A stretch of 64,000 nucleotides of DNA from Actinocrispum wychmicini (lineage in GTDB: Bacteria; Actinomycetota; Actinomycetes; Mycobacteriales; Pseudonocardiaceae): the NCBI RefSeq assembly GCF_004345645.1, contig NZ_SLWS01000013.1, positions 186,001 through 250,000 on the forward strand, written 5' to 3'. Numbering within the stretch: position 1 is the first letter of the stretch; every line of letters begins with the position of its first letter. The notes below the pieces were generated by a model. That model did no database searches. It was not told the origin of the DNA and saw nothing but the letters and a program-made list of their open reading frames with translations. The position numbers and the translations under genes are program-made. Shown piece after piece: positions 24,198 through 32,242 of this stretch.

Positions 24198-24947
24198 ATG
24201 GCTGAACTGGTCCACATCGCCGTAGACCGTGGCGTCGCGGCGATCACGCTCGATTCGCCGCACAACCGCAACGCCCTGTCCCAGCAGTTGCGGGGCGAGC
24301 TGCGGCACCACCTCACCACCGCGATCGACGACGACCGGGTCCGGGTGATCGTGCTCGACCACACCGGCCCGGTCTTCTGTGCCGGCATGGACCTGAAGGA
24401 GGCCGGTGGGACCGCGTCCGGTGACCAGGGGGTGAATGAGTTCCCAGAGATCCTGGACCTGATCCGCACCAGCCCGAAACCGGTCGTCGCCAAGCTCGCC
24501 GGCCCGGCGCGCGCCGGCGGTGTCGGCATTGTCGCGGCGGCCGATATCGCCGTCGCCGCGGACACGGCCACGTTCGCGTTCACCGAGGTCCGGATCGGGG
24601 TCGTGCCCGCGGTGATCTCCGTGACCGTGTTGCCGCGGTTGGCGCCGCGCGCCGCCCATGAGCTGTTCCTGACCGGGGAGACGTTCGACGCGACCCGGGC
24701 GGTGGCCATCGGCCTGATCAATTCCGCGGTGCCGGCCGACCGGCTGGACGCGGAAGTGGTCCGCTATACCGACATGCTCAGCAAAGGCGGACCGGTCGCG
24801 CTGGCCGCGACCAAGGCGCTGCTGCGCGAACCGGTCAGTGATTTCGGCAGCATGCTGAAGCTGTCCGCGGAGTTCTTCGCCAGTGAGGAAGGCCAGGAGG
24901 GGATCGCGGCGTTCGCCCAGAAACGCAACCCGTCCTGGATTCCCTGA
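24198..24947 (+). CDS. Enoyl-CoA hydratase/isomerase family protein
   Basis: 249-residue crotonase-fold protein. Oxyanion-hole segments are CAGMDLKE and GPARAGGVGIVAAADI, and one catalytic Glu sits in AFTEVRIGVVPA. The second catalytic Glu of true hydratases is not obvious: the aligned region reads VISVTVLPRLAPRAAHEL. It might therefore be an isomerase or another crotonase subfamily. ATG 24198 is taken because upstream in-frame codons lie in the divergent promoter region with panE. The 3' end is 3 bp from the convergent secreted protein gene. Confidence 0.85.
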   Translation: MAELVHIAVDRGVAAITLDSPHNRNALSQQLRGELRHHLTTAIDDDRVRVIVLDHTGPVFCAGMDLKEAGGTASGDQGVNEFPEILDLIRTSPKPVVAKLAGPARAGGVGIVAAADIAVAADTATFAFTEVRIGVVPAVISVTVLPRLAPRAAHELFLTGETFDATRAVAIGLINSAVPADRLDAEVVRYTDMLSKGGPVALAATKALLREPVSDFGSMLKLSAEFFASEEGQEGIAAFAQKRNPSWIP

Positions 24948-24950
24948 CCG

Positions 24951-25613
24951 CTACGGGGTGGTGACGAGGAAGTCGTCGAACTGGACCTTGCCGCCCCAGC
25001 CGTCATTGGACGCGTCCATCACGTTGAGCCCGTTGAACGGCGCGCTGAGCCCGGTGGTGATTCCGGTGCAGCTTGTCGCCGCGCCATTCACCAGAACGTC
25101 GAAGGTGTGCGGCAAGGTGGTGGCGTGCACTTTCAGCGTCACCGTCGACCAGACGCCGGACGTGAGGTTCGTGCAGTCGGTCGAACCTGACGGCGATGTC
25201 TGCGCCACCAGGGTGTTCGAGCCGGGTGCGCGCTGCAACCGGACCCTGCGGGCGCCGATGGACGAACCGGCGCCGTTGAACGCGGTGACGAAGGCCGAGC
25301 CCGCGCTCGGTTTGATCGCGTAGCTTTCCAGGATTTCCGTGGCCGACGAGCTGAGCGACCGGGACGCGATCAGAAAGTCCCCGAGCGTGGTGCTTCCGCG
25401 TAATTCCAGAACCCGCCCATGATCCGATGTGTCCATCACCACCGCGGTGCTCGCACCCGCCTGGGAAATGCTCCATGGCGCACCGAGTGGGCCGGTCGGC
25501 GTGGTTTGGAAGTTCTCGCTGAACACCACGGTCGTCGCGTTCGCGTTGGGTGTCAGAACAGCGACGAAAAGGACGAAGACCGCGACAAGAATACGTAAGA
25601 ATGCGGCTTTCAT
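24951..25613 (-). CDS. Secreted protein, LamG/concanavalin-like beta-sandwich, unknown role
   Basis: 220 residues. There is a Sec signal peptide (FLRILVAVFVLFVAVLTPNANA) and then a beta-rich domain beginning TTVVFSENFQTTPTGPLGAPWSI (core: FSENFQTTPTG). It ends FDDFLVTTP, the pattern of laminin-G/jelly-roll carbohydrate-binding or glycan-recognition domains. Two cysteines (TDCTNL, TSCTGI) could form a disulfide. I do not recognise a specific family or enzyme motif. Stand-alone gene, GC slightly lower than its neighbours near the start. Confidence 0.65.
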   Translation of the reverse strand: MKAAFLRILVAVFVLFVAVLTPNANATTVVFSENFQTTPTGPLGAPWSISQAGASTAVVMDTSDHGRVLELRGSTTLGDFLIASRSLSSSATEILESYAIKPSAGSAFVTAFNGAGSSIGARRVRLQRAPGSNTLVAQTSPSGSTDCTNLTSGVWSTVTLKVHATTLPHTFDVLVNGAATSCTGITTGLSAPFNGLNVMDASNDGWGGKVQFDDFLVTTP

Positions 25614-25667
25614 GACGATCTCCTGACGGTTATCGACAGAAACGCCTCATCCTATCGACGAATTGGG

Positions 25668-26402
25668 TCACCCGGTGCGCTCAAGGGATGCGCGCAAGGT
25701 GTCGTCATACCGTTGCAGGACGAGCTCGGCGACGCCGGGATCGGCGCCCAGCGGATCGGCCAGTAGGACGTCCGGGGCGGCGTCGTGGGCGGCGGTGTAG
25801 ACCCGGTCGGGCAGCAGTCCGGGCGCCAGGAACCAGGAGGCGACCGCGATCCGCTCGGCGCCACGGGCCCGCAGCTTGGCGATGGCGGCGGGCACATCGG
25901 GCTGCACGGTCGCGGCGAAGGCGGCGATCGCGCCGGCCCAGCCGGTCTGGGCGCTCCAGCGTTGGGCCATCGCGGCGACGGAAGCGTTCGCTCGGTTGTC
26001 CGAGGAGCCGGCGCCGGCCAGCACGACACCGAGCGCCGGGTCGTCGAACCGGACCCCGGCCGCGGTGAGCCGGCGCAACGCCGCCGACTCCAGCCGGGGA
26101 TCAGGGCCGAGCGCCTCGGCCACGGTCACCGAGAGCCGCGGTGACCGGCGGCCCGCCTCGTGGACGATGGCTGGAACGTCCACTTTGGCGTGATACGCCC
26201 GGCCGAGCAGCAACGGCACGACCACGACCTCGCCGCGCACGCCGGCGAGCACGTCGGTCAGCCGAGGCGCTGAGAGGTCCAAAAAGGACACCCGGGCGTC
26301 CAGGCCGGGCCGCAGCGCGCGGACCACGTCCACCAGCGCCGCGACCTGGGCGGCGGACCGGGGATCGCGGCTGCCGTGGGCGACCGCCACCAGGGGGATC
26401 AC
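25668..26402 (-). CDS. Sirohydrochlorin chelatase (CbiX/SirB family)
   Basis: 244 residues with two chelatase half-domains. The N-terminal half has VAVAHGSRDPRSAAQV with the metal-binding His, and VVVVPLLLGRAYHAKVDVP with the second His. It inserts Fe2+ (or Co2+) into sirohydrochlorin, the last step to siroheme, needed by the sulfite reductase encoded at the other end of this operon. The GTG start overlaps the permease stop by 4 bp. Last gene of the sulfur operon. Confidence 0.88.
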   Translation of the reverse strand: MIPLVAVAHGSRDPRSAAQVAALVDVVRALRPGLDARVSFLDLSAPRLTDVLAGVRGEVVVVPLLLGRAYHAKVDVPAIVHEAGRRSPRLSVTVAEALGPDPRLESAALRRLTAAGVRFDDPALGVVLAGAGSSDNRANASVAAMAQRWSAQTGWAGAIAAFAATVQPDVPAAIAKLRARGAERIAVASWFLAPGLLPDRVYTAAHDAAPDVLLADPLGADPGVAELVLQRYDDTLRASLERTG

Positions 26403-27286
26403 GTCAACGCTCCGGTCAGGCCACGGGCCCGCAGCACGGCCCGTTCGACCGGGCGGAACACCAGCAGTTCGATCCCGACCCCGACGAGCAGGATCAGGAA
26501 GATCGCGGCCATCACCATCGGCATGTCGTTGTACGACGACCCTTGGTTCAGGTACGCGCCGAGCCCCAGGCCCAGGTCCGGGCTGTGCGCGATCAGCTCG
26601 GCCGCCATCAGCGACCGCCACGAGAACGCCCAGCCCTGCTTGAGCCCGGCCAGATATCCGGGCAACGCGGCCGGCAACAGGATGTGCCGGGCCGAGGCGA
26701 GCCGGCCGGCGCCCAGGGTCTTGCCGACCCGGGGCAGGATCGGCGGGATCTGGTCGATCCCGGCGACCAGGCCGTTCGCGATCGACGGCACCGAACCCAT
26801 CAGCACGACGAAGTAGATCGACCCGTCCTTCAGGCCGAACCACAGGATCGCGGCCGGCACCCACGCCACCGACGGCAGCGACTGCAGCCCGCTCAGCAGC
26901 GGCCCGATCGCCGCCCGCACCACCCGGACCTTGGCCACCAGCAGGCCGAGGGGAGTGGCGATCACCAGGCCGGCGAGGAAACCGAGCACCGCGCGGCTAA
27001 TGGACGTCCACAGCACCTCGGCGATCTGTCCGGTTTGGACAAGGTCCTCGAACTTCGCCCACACCGCCAGCGGCGACGGCAGCTGGAACTCCGGCCAGAT
27101 CGCCGCCGCCCACAACGCCTGCCAGACCGCTATGAGCACGACCAGCGCGCCCACCGGAGGCAGCGCCGCGCGGGCGAACCGCCGCCACCGCGGTCCGTCC
27201 GCACCGGTGGTGGGCGTGTCCAGGGCGTCCAGGCCGGCACCGACCTGGTCCTGGGCGTCCCGGTCCTGAACGTCAACGTCCGGCAT
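26399..27286 (-). CDS. ssuC: ABC transporter permease (sulfonate/taurine type)
   Basis: 295 residues: a hydrophilic N-terminal extension of about 35, then six TM segments. It has the BPD-type EAA loop ASARHILLPAALPGYLAGLKQGWAFSWRSLMAAE (core: LPAALPGYLAGL). SsuC/TauC-like membrane subunit of an importer, paired with the ATPase overlapping it by 14 bp and the binding protein upstream. Its presence in a sulfate-reduction operon favours aliphatic sulfonates or sulfate esters as cargo; specificity is not determined by sequence. Confidence 0.85.
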   Translation of the reverse strand: MPDVDVQDRDAQDQVGAGLDALDTPTTGADGPRWRRFARAALPPVGALVVLIAVWQALWAAAIWPEFQLPSPLAVWAKFEDLVQTGQIAEVLWTSISRAVLGFLAGLVIATPLGLLVAKVRVVRAAIGPLLSGLQSLPSVAWVPAAILWFGLKDGSIYFVVLMGSVPSIANGLVAGIDQIPPILPRVGKTLGAGRLASARHILLPAALPGYLAGLKQGWAFSWRSLMAAELIAHSPDLGLGLGAYLNQGSSYNDMPMVMAAIFLILLVGVGIELLVFRPVERAVLRARGLTGALT

Positions 27287-28061
27287 GGGTGCTGATCACC
27301 TCACGCAGCCGGCCGGTGATCTCCTCGGTCAACTCCTCGGTGTCCGTGACGTCCTCAGTGGACCATTCCTGGACGACCCGGCCAGGCCGGGACGACAACA
27401 GCACCACCCGCTGCCCGAGCCGGACCGCCTCACGGACATCGTGCGTCACAAAGAGAACAGCGGTCGCCGTCCGTTCGTAGACGCGCAGCAGCTCACCCTG
27501 CAACACGTCCCGGGTGATCGCGTCCAACGCCGCGAACGGCTCGTCCATCAGCAGCAGCGCCGGCTCGTCCGTGCCCTTCACCCGCTGGGTCGCCGCGAGC
27601 GAGCGCGCCAACGCCACCCGCTGGCGCATGCCGCCGGACAGTTCATGCGGCCGCTTGTGCCCGGATCCGCTCAACCGCACCAGATCCAGCAGCTCGGCGA
27701 CCTTCGACTGCCGGTCGGCGCGGCCGAACCCGGCCAGCCGCAGCGGAAGCTCGATGTTGCGGCCCGCGGTCAGCCACGGCATCAGCGCGGCCTCCTGGAA
27801 CATCACCGCCGGCCGGGACGTGTTCAGCGTGATCGTGCCCGCCGTCGGCGCGTCCAACCCGGCGACCAGGTTGAGCAGCGTCGTCTTGCCGCAGCCGGAC
27901 GCGCCGAGCAGGCAGACGAACTCGCCGGGCGCGACACTCAGGTTCACCCCGTCCAGCGCCGCCACCGCCCGCTGGCCCCGGCCGAAGACCTTGCCGACCC
28001 CGGTGAGCCGCACCGCGGTAGCCGACTGAACGTGCTCGGACGAACTGAGTGTCGCGGTCAT
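27273..28061 (-). CDS. ssuB: ABC transporter ATP-binding protein (sulfonate/taurine type)
   Basis: 262 residues with Walker A GASGCGKTT, Q-loop VMFQEAALMPWL, signature LSGGMRQRVALAR, Walker B LLLMDEPFAALD and H-loop VTHDVREAV. The MPWL after the Q-loop is typical of nitrate/sulfonate/taurine importers. An insert AATQRVKGTDEPA sits between signature and Walker B. ATG 28061; its 3' end overlaps the permease start by 14 bp, and it begins 5 bp after the binding-protein gene. Confidence 0.9.
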   Translation of the reverse strand: MTATLSSSEHVQSATAVRLTGVGKVFGRGQRAVAALDGVNLSVAPGEFVCLLGASGCGKTTLLNLVAGLDAPTAGTITLNTSRPAVMFQEAALMPWLTAGRNIELPLRLAGFGRADRQSKVAELLDLVRLSGSGHKRPHELSGGMRQRVALARSLAATQRVKGTDEPALLLMDEPFAALDAITRDVLQGELLRVYERTATAVLFVTHDVREAVRLGQRVVLLSSRPGRVVQEWSTEDVTDTEELTEEITGRLREVISTHAGR

Positions 28062-28066
28062 GTCCC

Positions 28067-29119
28067 CTACTTCTCCAGGCCGGCGGCGTCCACCGCGGGC
28101 TTGCCCAGCGACTTCAATGCCTCGTTCAACGCGCTGAAGTCCGCGAACCCCTTCAGGTCCGCGACAGTCTTGACGATCTGCGCGGTCACCGAGTCCTTGG
28201 CCAGCTGGCCGAACGTCGACGCGATCGGGTCGGCGGTCTGCTCGATCGCGCTGAACGCCCGGTCGAGCACCGGCTGCGACAGCGAGCTGCCGGCCAGCTC
28301 CTTGAGCGCGTTGTTCACCACGGTCTTGGCGTCGGCCTCGTTGGCCTTCGCCCAGTCGATCGCCTTCAGGTGGCCCCGCAGGATCGCCTGCACGGTCTGC
28401 GGGTGCTGCTGCAGGAACTCGCTGCGCACGATGATCACCGTGGTCGGGAACCGGCCGTTCGGCCACAGGGTCTTCTCGTCCACGAGCACCTTCGCGCCCG
28501 CGTCCAGCACCAGCCGCGACGACCACGGCTCGGGCAGCCAGGCGCCGTCCACCTCGCCCTTCTTGAAGGCGTCCAGCGTCTTCGGGTTGTCCAGGTTGGT
28601 GATCTTGACACCCTGCAGCTTCTTGTCGGCGACGAACTTCTTCAGCGCCACGTCCTGCGTGTTGCCCAGCTGCGGGGTGGCGATGTTCTTGCCGGCCAAC
28701 TGGTCCGGGGACGTGATGTCCGGCTTGGTCACCAGCTGCGCGCCACCGGACACCGCGCCGGAGATCAGCTGGATCGAGCCGGTCGACTTGGTGAACGCGT
28801 TGATCGCTGGCCCCGACCCGATGAACGCGATGTCCAATGACTTGCCGAGCAGCGCGTTGACCTCGTCCGGACCCGCGTTGAACGTCTGCGTGGTGAGCTT
28901 CGTCGAGCCGAGTTCCTTGGTGTAGAAGTCCTTCTTCACCCCGATGATCGCGGGTGTGTGCGTGACGTTCGGGAAGTACCCGATCCGGACCTCGGTCGCG
29001 TCGCCCTGCGCCGCGGCCGGCGCGGGCTTGTCGCCGCCGCCCGCGCGCGAGCACCCTGCTGCCAGGGACAAGGCCGCCATCGCGGCGGCGAGTAAGCGAA
29101 GCGTGCGTCTGGTGCTCAC
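28067..29119 (-). CDS. ssuA: Sulfonate-type ABC substrate-binding lipoprotein
   Basis: 350 residues. Lipoprotein signal with lipobox LSLAAGC, then an NMT1/SsuA-like periplasmic-binding fold: VRIGYFPNVTHTPAIIGVKKD, DIAFIGSGPAINAF (ligand-contact loop), GEVDGAWLPEPWSSRL. Anchored to the outer face of the membrane and delivers ligand to the ATPase/permease pair. GTG 29119 follows GAGAGGACC. The gene is 23 bp after cysN on the same strand. Confidence 0.88.
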   Translation of the reverse strand: MSTRRTLRLLAAAMAALSLAAGCSRAGGGDKPAPAAAQGDATEVRIGYFPNVTHTPAIIGVKKDFYTKELGSTKLTTQTFNAGPDEVNALLGKSLDIAFIGSGPAINAFTKSTGSIQLISGAVSGGAQLVTKPDITSPDQLAGKNIATPQLGNTQDVALKKFVADKKLQGVKITNLDNPKTLDAFKKGEVDGAWLPEPWSSRLVLDAGAKVLVDEKTLWPNGRFPTTVIIVRSEFLQQHPQTVQAILRGHLKAIDWAKANEADAKTVVNNALKELAGSSLSQPVLDRAFSAIEQTADPIASTFGQLAKDSVTAQIVKTVADLKGFADFSALNEALKSLGKPAVDAAGLEK

Positions 29120-29142
29120 GGTCGAAGGTCCTCTCGGGGAGT

Positions 29143-30432
29143 TCAGGGTCCAGGGGAGACCGCGTCCCGTACCGGGAGCGGCGCGCCGACCAGGCCCGCG
29201 GCCAGTGTGGTCCCGTCGCCCGCGTCGATGACCAGGAACGCCCCGGTCCTGCGGCTGACGGTGTAGTCGTCGATTGGCAGCGGTTCGGCGGTACGCAGCC
29301 TAACCTGGCCGATCTCGTTCAATTGCAACGATTCGGGAAACTCCACACTGGACAGCTTTTGTTCGTCGAAACGCGAGATCAATTCCGTCACGAAGGCTGG
29401 GGTGGTTTTCGTGCCGTGCTTGAGAAGAATTCGCGAATTGGGCCGCAAATCCTTGTCCGCCAACCAACACAGCGTCGCACCGAACTCGTCGGTCACGGTC
29501 GGGGGAGCACTCGCGGTGGAAATCAAGTCCCCGCGCGAGATATCCAGATCGTGGGACAGGATCAACGTGACCGACTGGCCCGCGGTCGCCTCGGCCAGTT
29601 CGCCGTCCGGCGTGTCGATCCGTTCCACCAGACTGCGACCGCCCGAGGGCAGCACGACGATCTCGTCGCCGGGCCGGACCGTCCCGGCCGCCACCTGGCC
29701 GGCGTAACCGCGGTAGTCCGGGTGTTCCGGCGTGCGCGGGCGGATCACGTACTGGACGGGGAACCGGAACGGCACGTGGTGCGGGTCCGGTTCGACGGGC
29801 ACGGTCTCCAGGTGGTCCAACAGGGTCGGCCCGGTGTACCAAGGTGTGTTCGCGGACCTTTCCACGACGTTGTCACCGACCAGGGCGGACACCGGGACCG
29901 TCACCACATCCGACTCGCTGTAGCCGAGCGCGGCCGCGTGGGCTGCGAACTCCTTGGCGATCAAGGCGAACACGGACTCGTTGTAGTCGACGAGGTCGAT
30001 CTTGTTGACCGCCAGCACAAGCCGAGGCACGCCAAGCAGCGCCAAGACGGCCGCGTGTCGCCTTGTCTGCTCGATAACACCTTTACGCGCGTCCACCAGA
30101 AGGATCGCCAGCTGCGCGGTGGACGCGCCGGTGACGGTGTTCCTGGTGTACTGCACGTGACCGGGCGTGTCCGCGAGGACGAACGAACGCCGTGGTGTGG
30201 CGAAGTAGCGGTACGCGACGTCGATGGTGATGCCCTGCTCGCGTTCGGACCGCAGCCCGTCCACGAGCAGGGACAGGTCCGGGCCGGCGAGTCCGCGGTC
30301 GACGCTGGCCCGGTGCACCGCGTCGAGCTGGTCGGCCAGCACCGACTTGGTGTCGTACAGCAACCGTCCGACCAAAGTGGACTTTCCGTCGTCCACGCTG
30401 CCGGCGGTGGCGAGCCTCAGGAGATCGCTCAT
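29143..30432 (-). CDS. cysN: Sulfate adenylyltransferase GTPase subunit
   Basis: 429 residues, EF-Tu-like GTPase that drives ATP sulfurylase with CysD: sulfate + ATP to adenosine 5'-phosphosulfate. Motifs: G1 GSVDDGKSTLVGRLL, switch RSEREQGITIDVAYR, G3 DTPGHVQYTRN and G4 NKIDLVDY, then the beta-barrel domains. No CysC (APS kinase) domain is fused. That agrees with the APS-type reductase encoded upstream. It lies 4 bp after cysD. Confidence 0.95.
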   Translation of the reverse strand: MSDLLRLATAGSVDDGKSTLVGRLLYDTKSVLADQLDAVHRASVDRGLAGPDLSLLVDGLRSEREQGITIDVAYRYFATPRRSFVLADTPGHVQYTRNTVTGASTAQLAILLVDARKGVIEQTRRHAAVLALLGVPRLVLAVNKIDLVDYNESVFALIAKEFAAHAAALGYSESDVVTVPVSALVGDNVVERSANTPWYTGPTLLDHLETVPVEPDPHHVPFRFPVQYVIRPRTPEHPDYRGYAGQVAAGTVRPGDEIVVLPSGGRSLVERIDTPDGELAEATAGQSVTLILSHDLDISRGDLISTASAPPTVTDEFGATLCWLADKDLRPNSRILLKHGTKTTPAFVTELISRFDEQKLSSVEFPESLQLNEIGQVRLRTAEPLPIDDYTVSRRTGAFLVIDAGDGTTLAAGLVGAPLPVRDAVSPGP

Positions 30433-30436
30433 CGGC

Positions 30437-31342
30437 TTAGAAGTAACCTTCCCTCTTGCGATCTTCCATGGCCGCCTCGGACAGCCGGTCGTCGGCCCGG
30501 GTGGCGCCGCGCTCGGTCAGCCGGGACGCGGCCACCTCGGCGATCACCTGCTCGATGTCGGCCGCGGTCGACTCGACCGCGCCGGTGCACGAGCCGTCCC
30601 CGACCGTCCGGTACCGGACAGTCCGCGCCTGCAGCGTCTCGTCGGCGCGCGGGCCGCCCCACGGGCCTTCGGCCAGCCACATCCCGTCGCGCAGGTAGAC
30701 CTCCCGTTGGTGCGCGTAGTAGATGGACGGCAACTCGATGTTCTCGCGCGCGATGTAGTTCCAGACGTCCAGTTCGGTCCAGTTCGAGAGCGGGAACACC
30801 CGCACATGTTCCCCCGGCCGGTGTCGCCCGTTGTACAGGTTCCACAGTTCGGGACGCTGCCTGCGCGGCTCCCACTGGCCGAACGCGTTGCGGAGGCTGA
30901 AGATCCGTTCCTTGGCGCGGGCGCGTTCCTCGTCCCGGCGGCCACCGCCGAACACCGCGTCGAACTTGTTCTCGGTGATGGTGTCCAGCAGCGGGACGGT
31001 CTGCAGCGGATTGCGGGTGCCGTCCGGGCGCTCGGCCAGTCGGCCGTCGTCGATCCACTCCTGGACGTGGGCGACTTCCAGGCGCAGGCCGTACTGGTCG
31101 ACGACCTTGTCCCGGAACTCGATGACCTCGGTGAAGTTGTGCCCGGTGTCCACATGCAACAGTGGGAACGGCACCGGCGCCGGCCAGAACGCCTTGATCG
31201 CCAGGTGCAGCAGCAGGGTCGAGTCCTTGCCGCCGGAGAACAGGATCACCGGCCGGTCGAACTCGCCCGCCACCTCACGGAAGATGTGGATCGCCTCGGA
31301 CTCCAGGGCGTCCAGGTTGTCTGTGCGCAGGGCCACAGTCAT
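30437..31342 (-). CDS. cysD: Sulfate adenylyltransferase catalytic subunit
   Basis: 301 residues of the PP-loop ATP pyrophosphatase superfamily: PP-loop ILFSGGKDSTLLLHLA, then HVDTGHNF and FGGGRRDEERARAKER. The C-terminal part includes RVFPLSNWTELDVWNYI and ends DRKREGYF, as in CysD proteins. Forms a complex with CysN to activate sulfate. ATG 31342, 10 bp after cysH. Confidence 0.95.
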   Translation of the reverse strand: MTVALRTDNLDALESEAIHIFREVAGEFDRPVILFSGGKDSTLLLHLAIKAFWPAPVPFPLLHVDTGHNFTEVIEFRDKVVDQYGLRLEVAHVQEWIDDGRLAERPDGTRNPLQTVPLLDTITENKFDAVFGGGRRDEERARAKERIFSLRNAFGQWEPRRQRPELWNLYNGRHRPGEHVRVFPLSNWTELDVWNYIARENIELPSIYYAHQREVYLRDGMWLAEGPWGGPRADETLQARTVRYRTVGDGSCTGAVESTAADIEQVIAEVAASRLTERGATRADDRLSEAAMEDRKREGYF

Positions 31343-31352
31343 CGTCGTCCCC

Positions 31353-32054
31353 CTACCCGTGCAGTCCGCACTCGGTCTTGCCCTGACCGGCCCAACGGCC
31401 GCTGCGCGGGTCGGCGCCCGCCTCGACCTTCGCCGTGCACGGCGCGCACCCGATCGACAGGTATCCCTCGGCCACCAGCAGGTTCTCCAGGATGCCGTGC
31501 TCGTCGATGTACTGGCGGAACTCCTCGTCGGTCCACGGCGCGATCGGGTTGACCTTCACCAGGCCGTTGCGGTCGTCCCACTGCACGATCGGCGTGTTCG
31601 CCCTGGTCGGCGCGTCCACCCGGCGTACCCCGGTGACCCAGGCGGCGTAGTTCGCCAACGTCCGCCGCAACGGCACGACCTTGCGCATCGCGCAGCACCG
31701 GTCCGGCTCACGCTCGTAGAGGTTCGGTCCCTCGTCGGCGTCCTGTTCGGCGACAGTCTTGTCCGGCATGGCATTGATGATGTTGATGCCGGAGTAGGTC
31801 GCGCCGACCGCGTCCCGCAGGCCGATGGTCTCCGGGAAGTGGTACCCGGTTTCCAGGAACAGCACGTCGAAGTCCGGCTTCGCCTGGACTGCCAAGTCGA
31901 TCAGCACGGCGTCCTGCATGTTGGACGCGAGAATCCAGTTGTCCCCGAACGTCTTCGCGGTCCATTCGAGCGCCTCGGCCGCGCCGGCGTCGGCCAGTTC
32001 GACCTCGGCGGCGGCTGCCAACTCCTTCAGTTCGTCCCGTGTCGCGGTCGTCAC
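31353..32054 (-). CDS. cysH: Adenylyl-sulfate (APS) reductase, [4Fe-4S] type
   Basis: 233 residues reducing APS to sulfite with thioredoxin. The four cluster cysteines are visible (CC in PDRCCAMRK, CxxC in GCAPCTAK), and the catalytic Cys lies in the C-terminal ECGLHG. Presence of the cluster marks an APS rather than PAPS reductase, matching the absence of an APS kinase gene. The GTG at 32054 overlaps the stop of the zinc-ribbon gene (GTGA), so it is chosen over longer in-frame starts. Confidence 0.95.
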   Translation of the reverse strand: MTTATRDELKELAAAAEVELADAGAAEALEWTAKTFGDNWILASNMQDAVLIDLAVQAKPDFDVLFLETGYHFPETIGLRDAVGATYSGINIINAMPDKTVAEQDADEGPNLYEREPDRCCAMRKVVPLRRTLANYAAWVTGVRRVDAPTRANTPIVQWDDRNGLVKVNPIAPWTDEEFRQYIDEHGILENLLVAEGYLSIGCAPCTAKVEAGADPRSGRWAGQGKTECGLHG

Positions 32055-32206
32055 TTGCTCACCTGTCCCACCGAGATCCCCACGAACTTCACTGTGAACA
32101 CCCGGCGGCAGTCGTTGCACAGCCAGGCGGCATGTGGCTCCTCCTGCGGGCGAAGATCCTCTTCGCCGCAATAGGGGCAGTAGAACGGTGTGGCCCTGTC
32201 ACTCAT
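32051..32206 (-). CDS. Zinc-ribbon miniprotein of the sulfur operon
   Basis: 51 residues. Two CxxC knuckles, FYCPYCGEEDLRP and WLCNDCRRVF, predict a zinc ribbon or rubredoxin-like knuckle, followed by TVKFVGISV. ATG 32206 has GGAGG six bases upstream; an in-frame ATG at 32242 would overlap the sulfite reductase stop region. It is placed between sulfite reductase and cysH, overlapping cysH by 4 bp. Similar small proteins recur there in actinomycetes. Role unknown: electron transfer, cluster delivery or regulation are all possible. Confidence 0.8.
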   Translation of the reverse strand: MSDRATPFYCPYCGEEDLRPQEEPHAAWLCNDCRRVFTVKFVGISVGQVSK

Positions 32207-32242
32207 TGCTGCCTCCGCTGAGACAAGCACGTCGGCAGGCAC

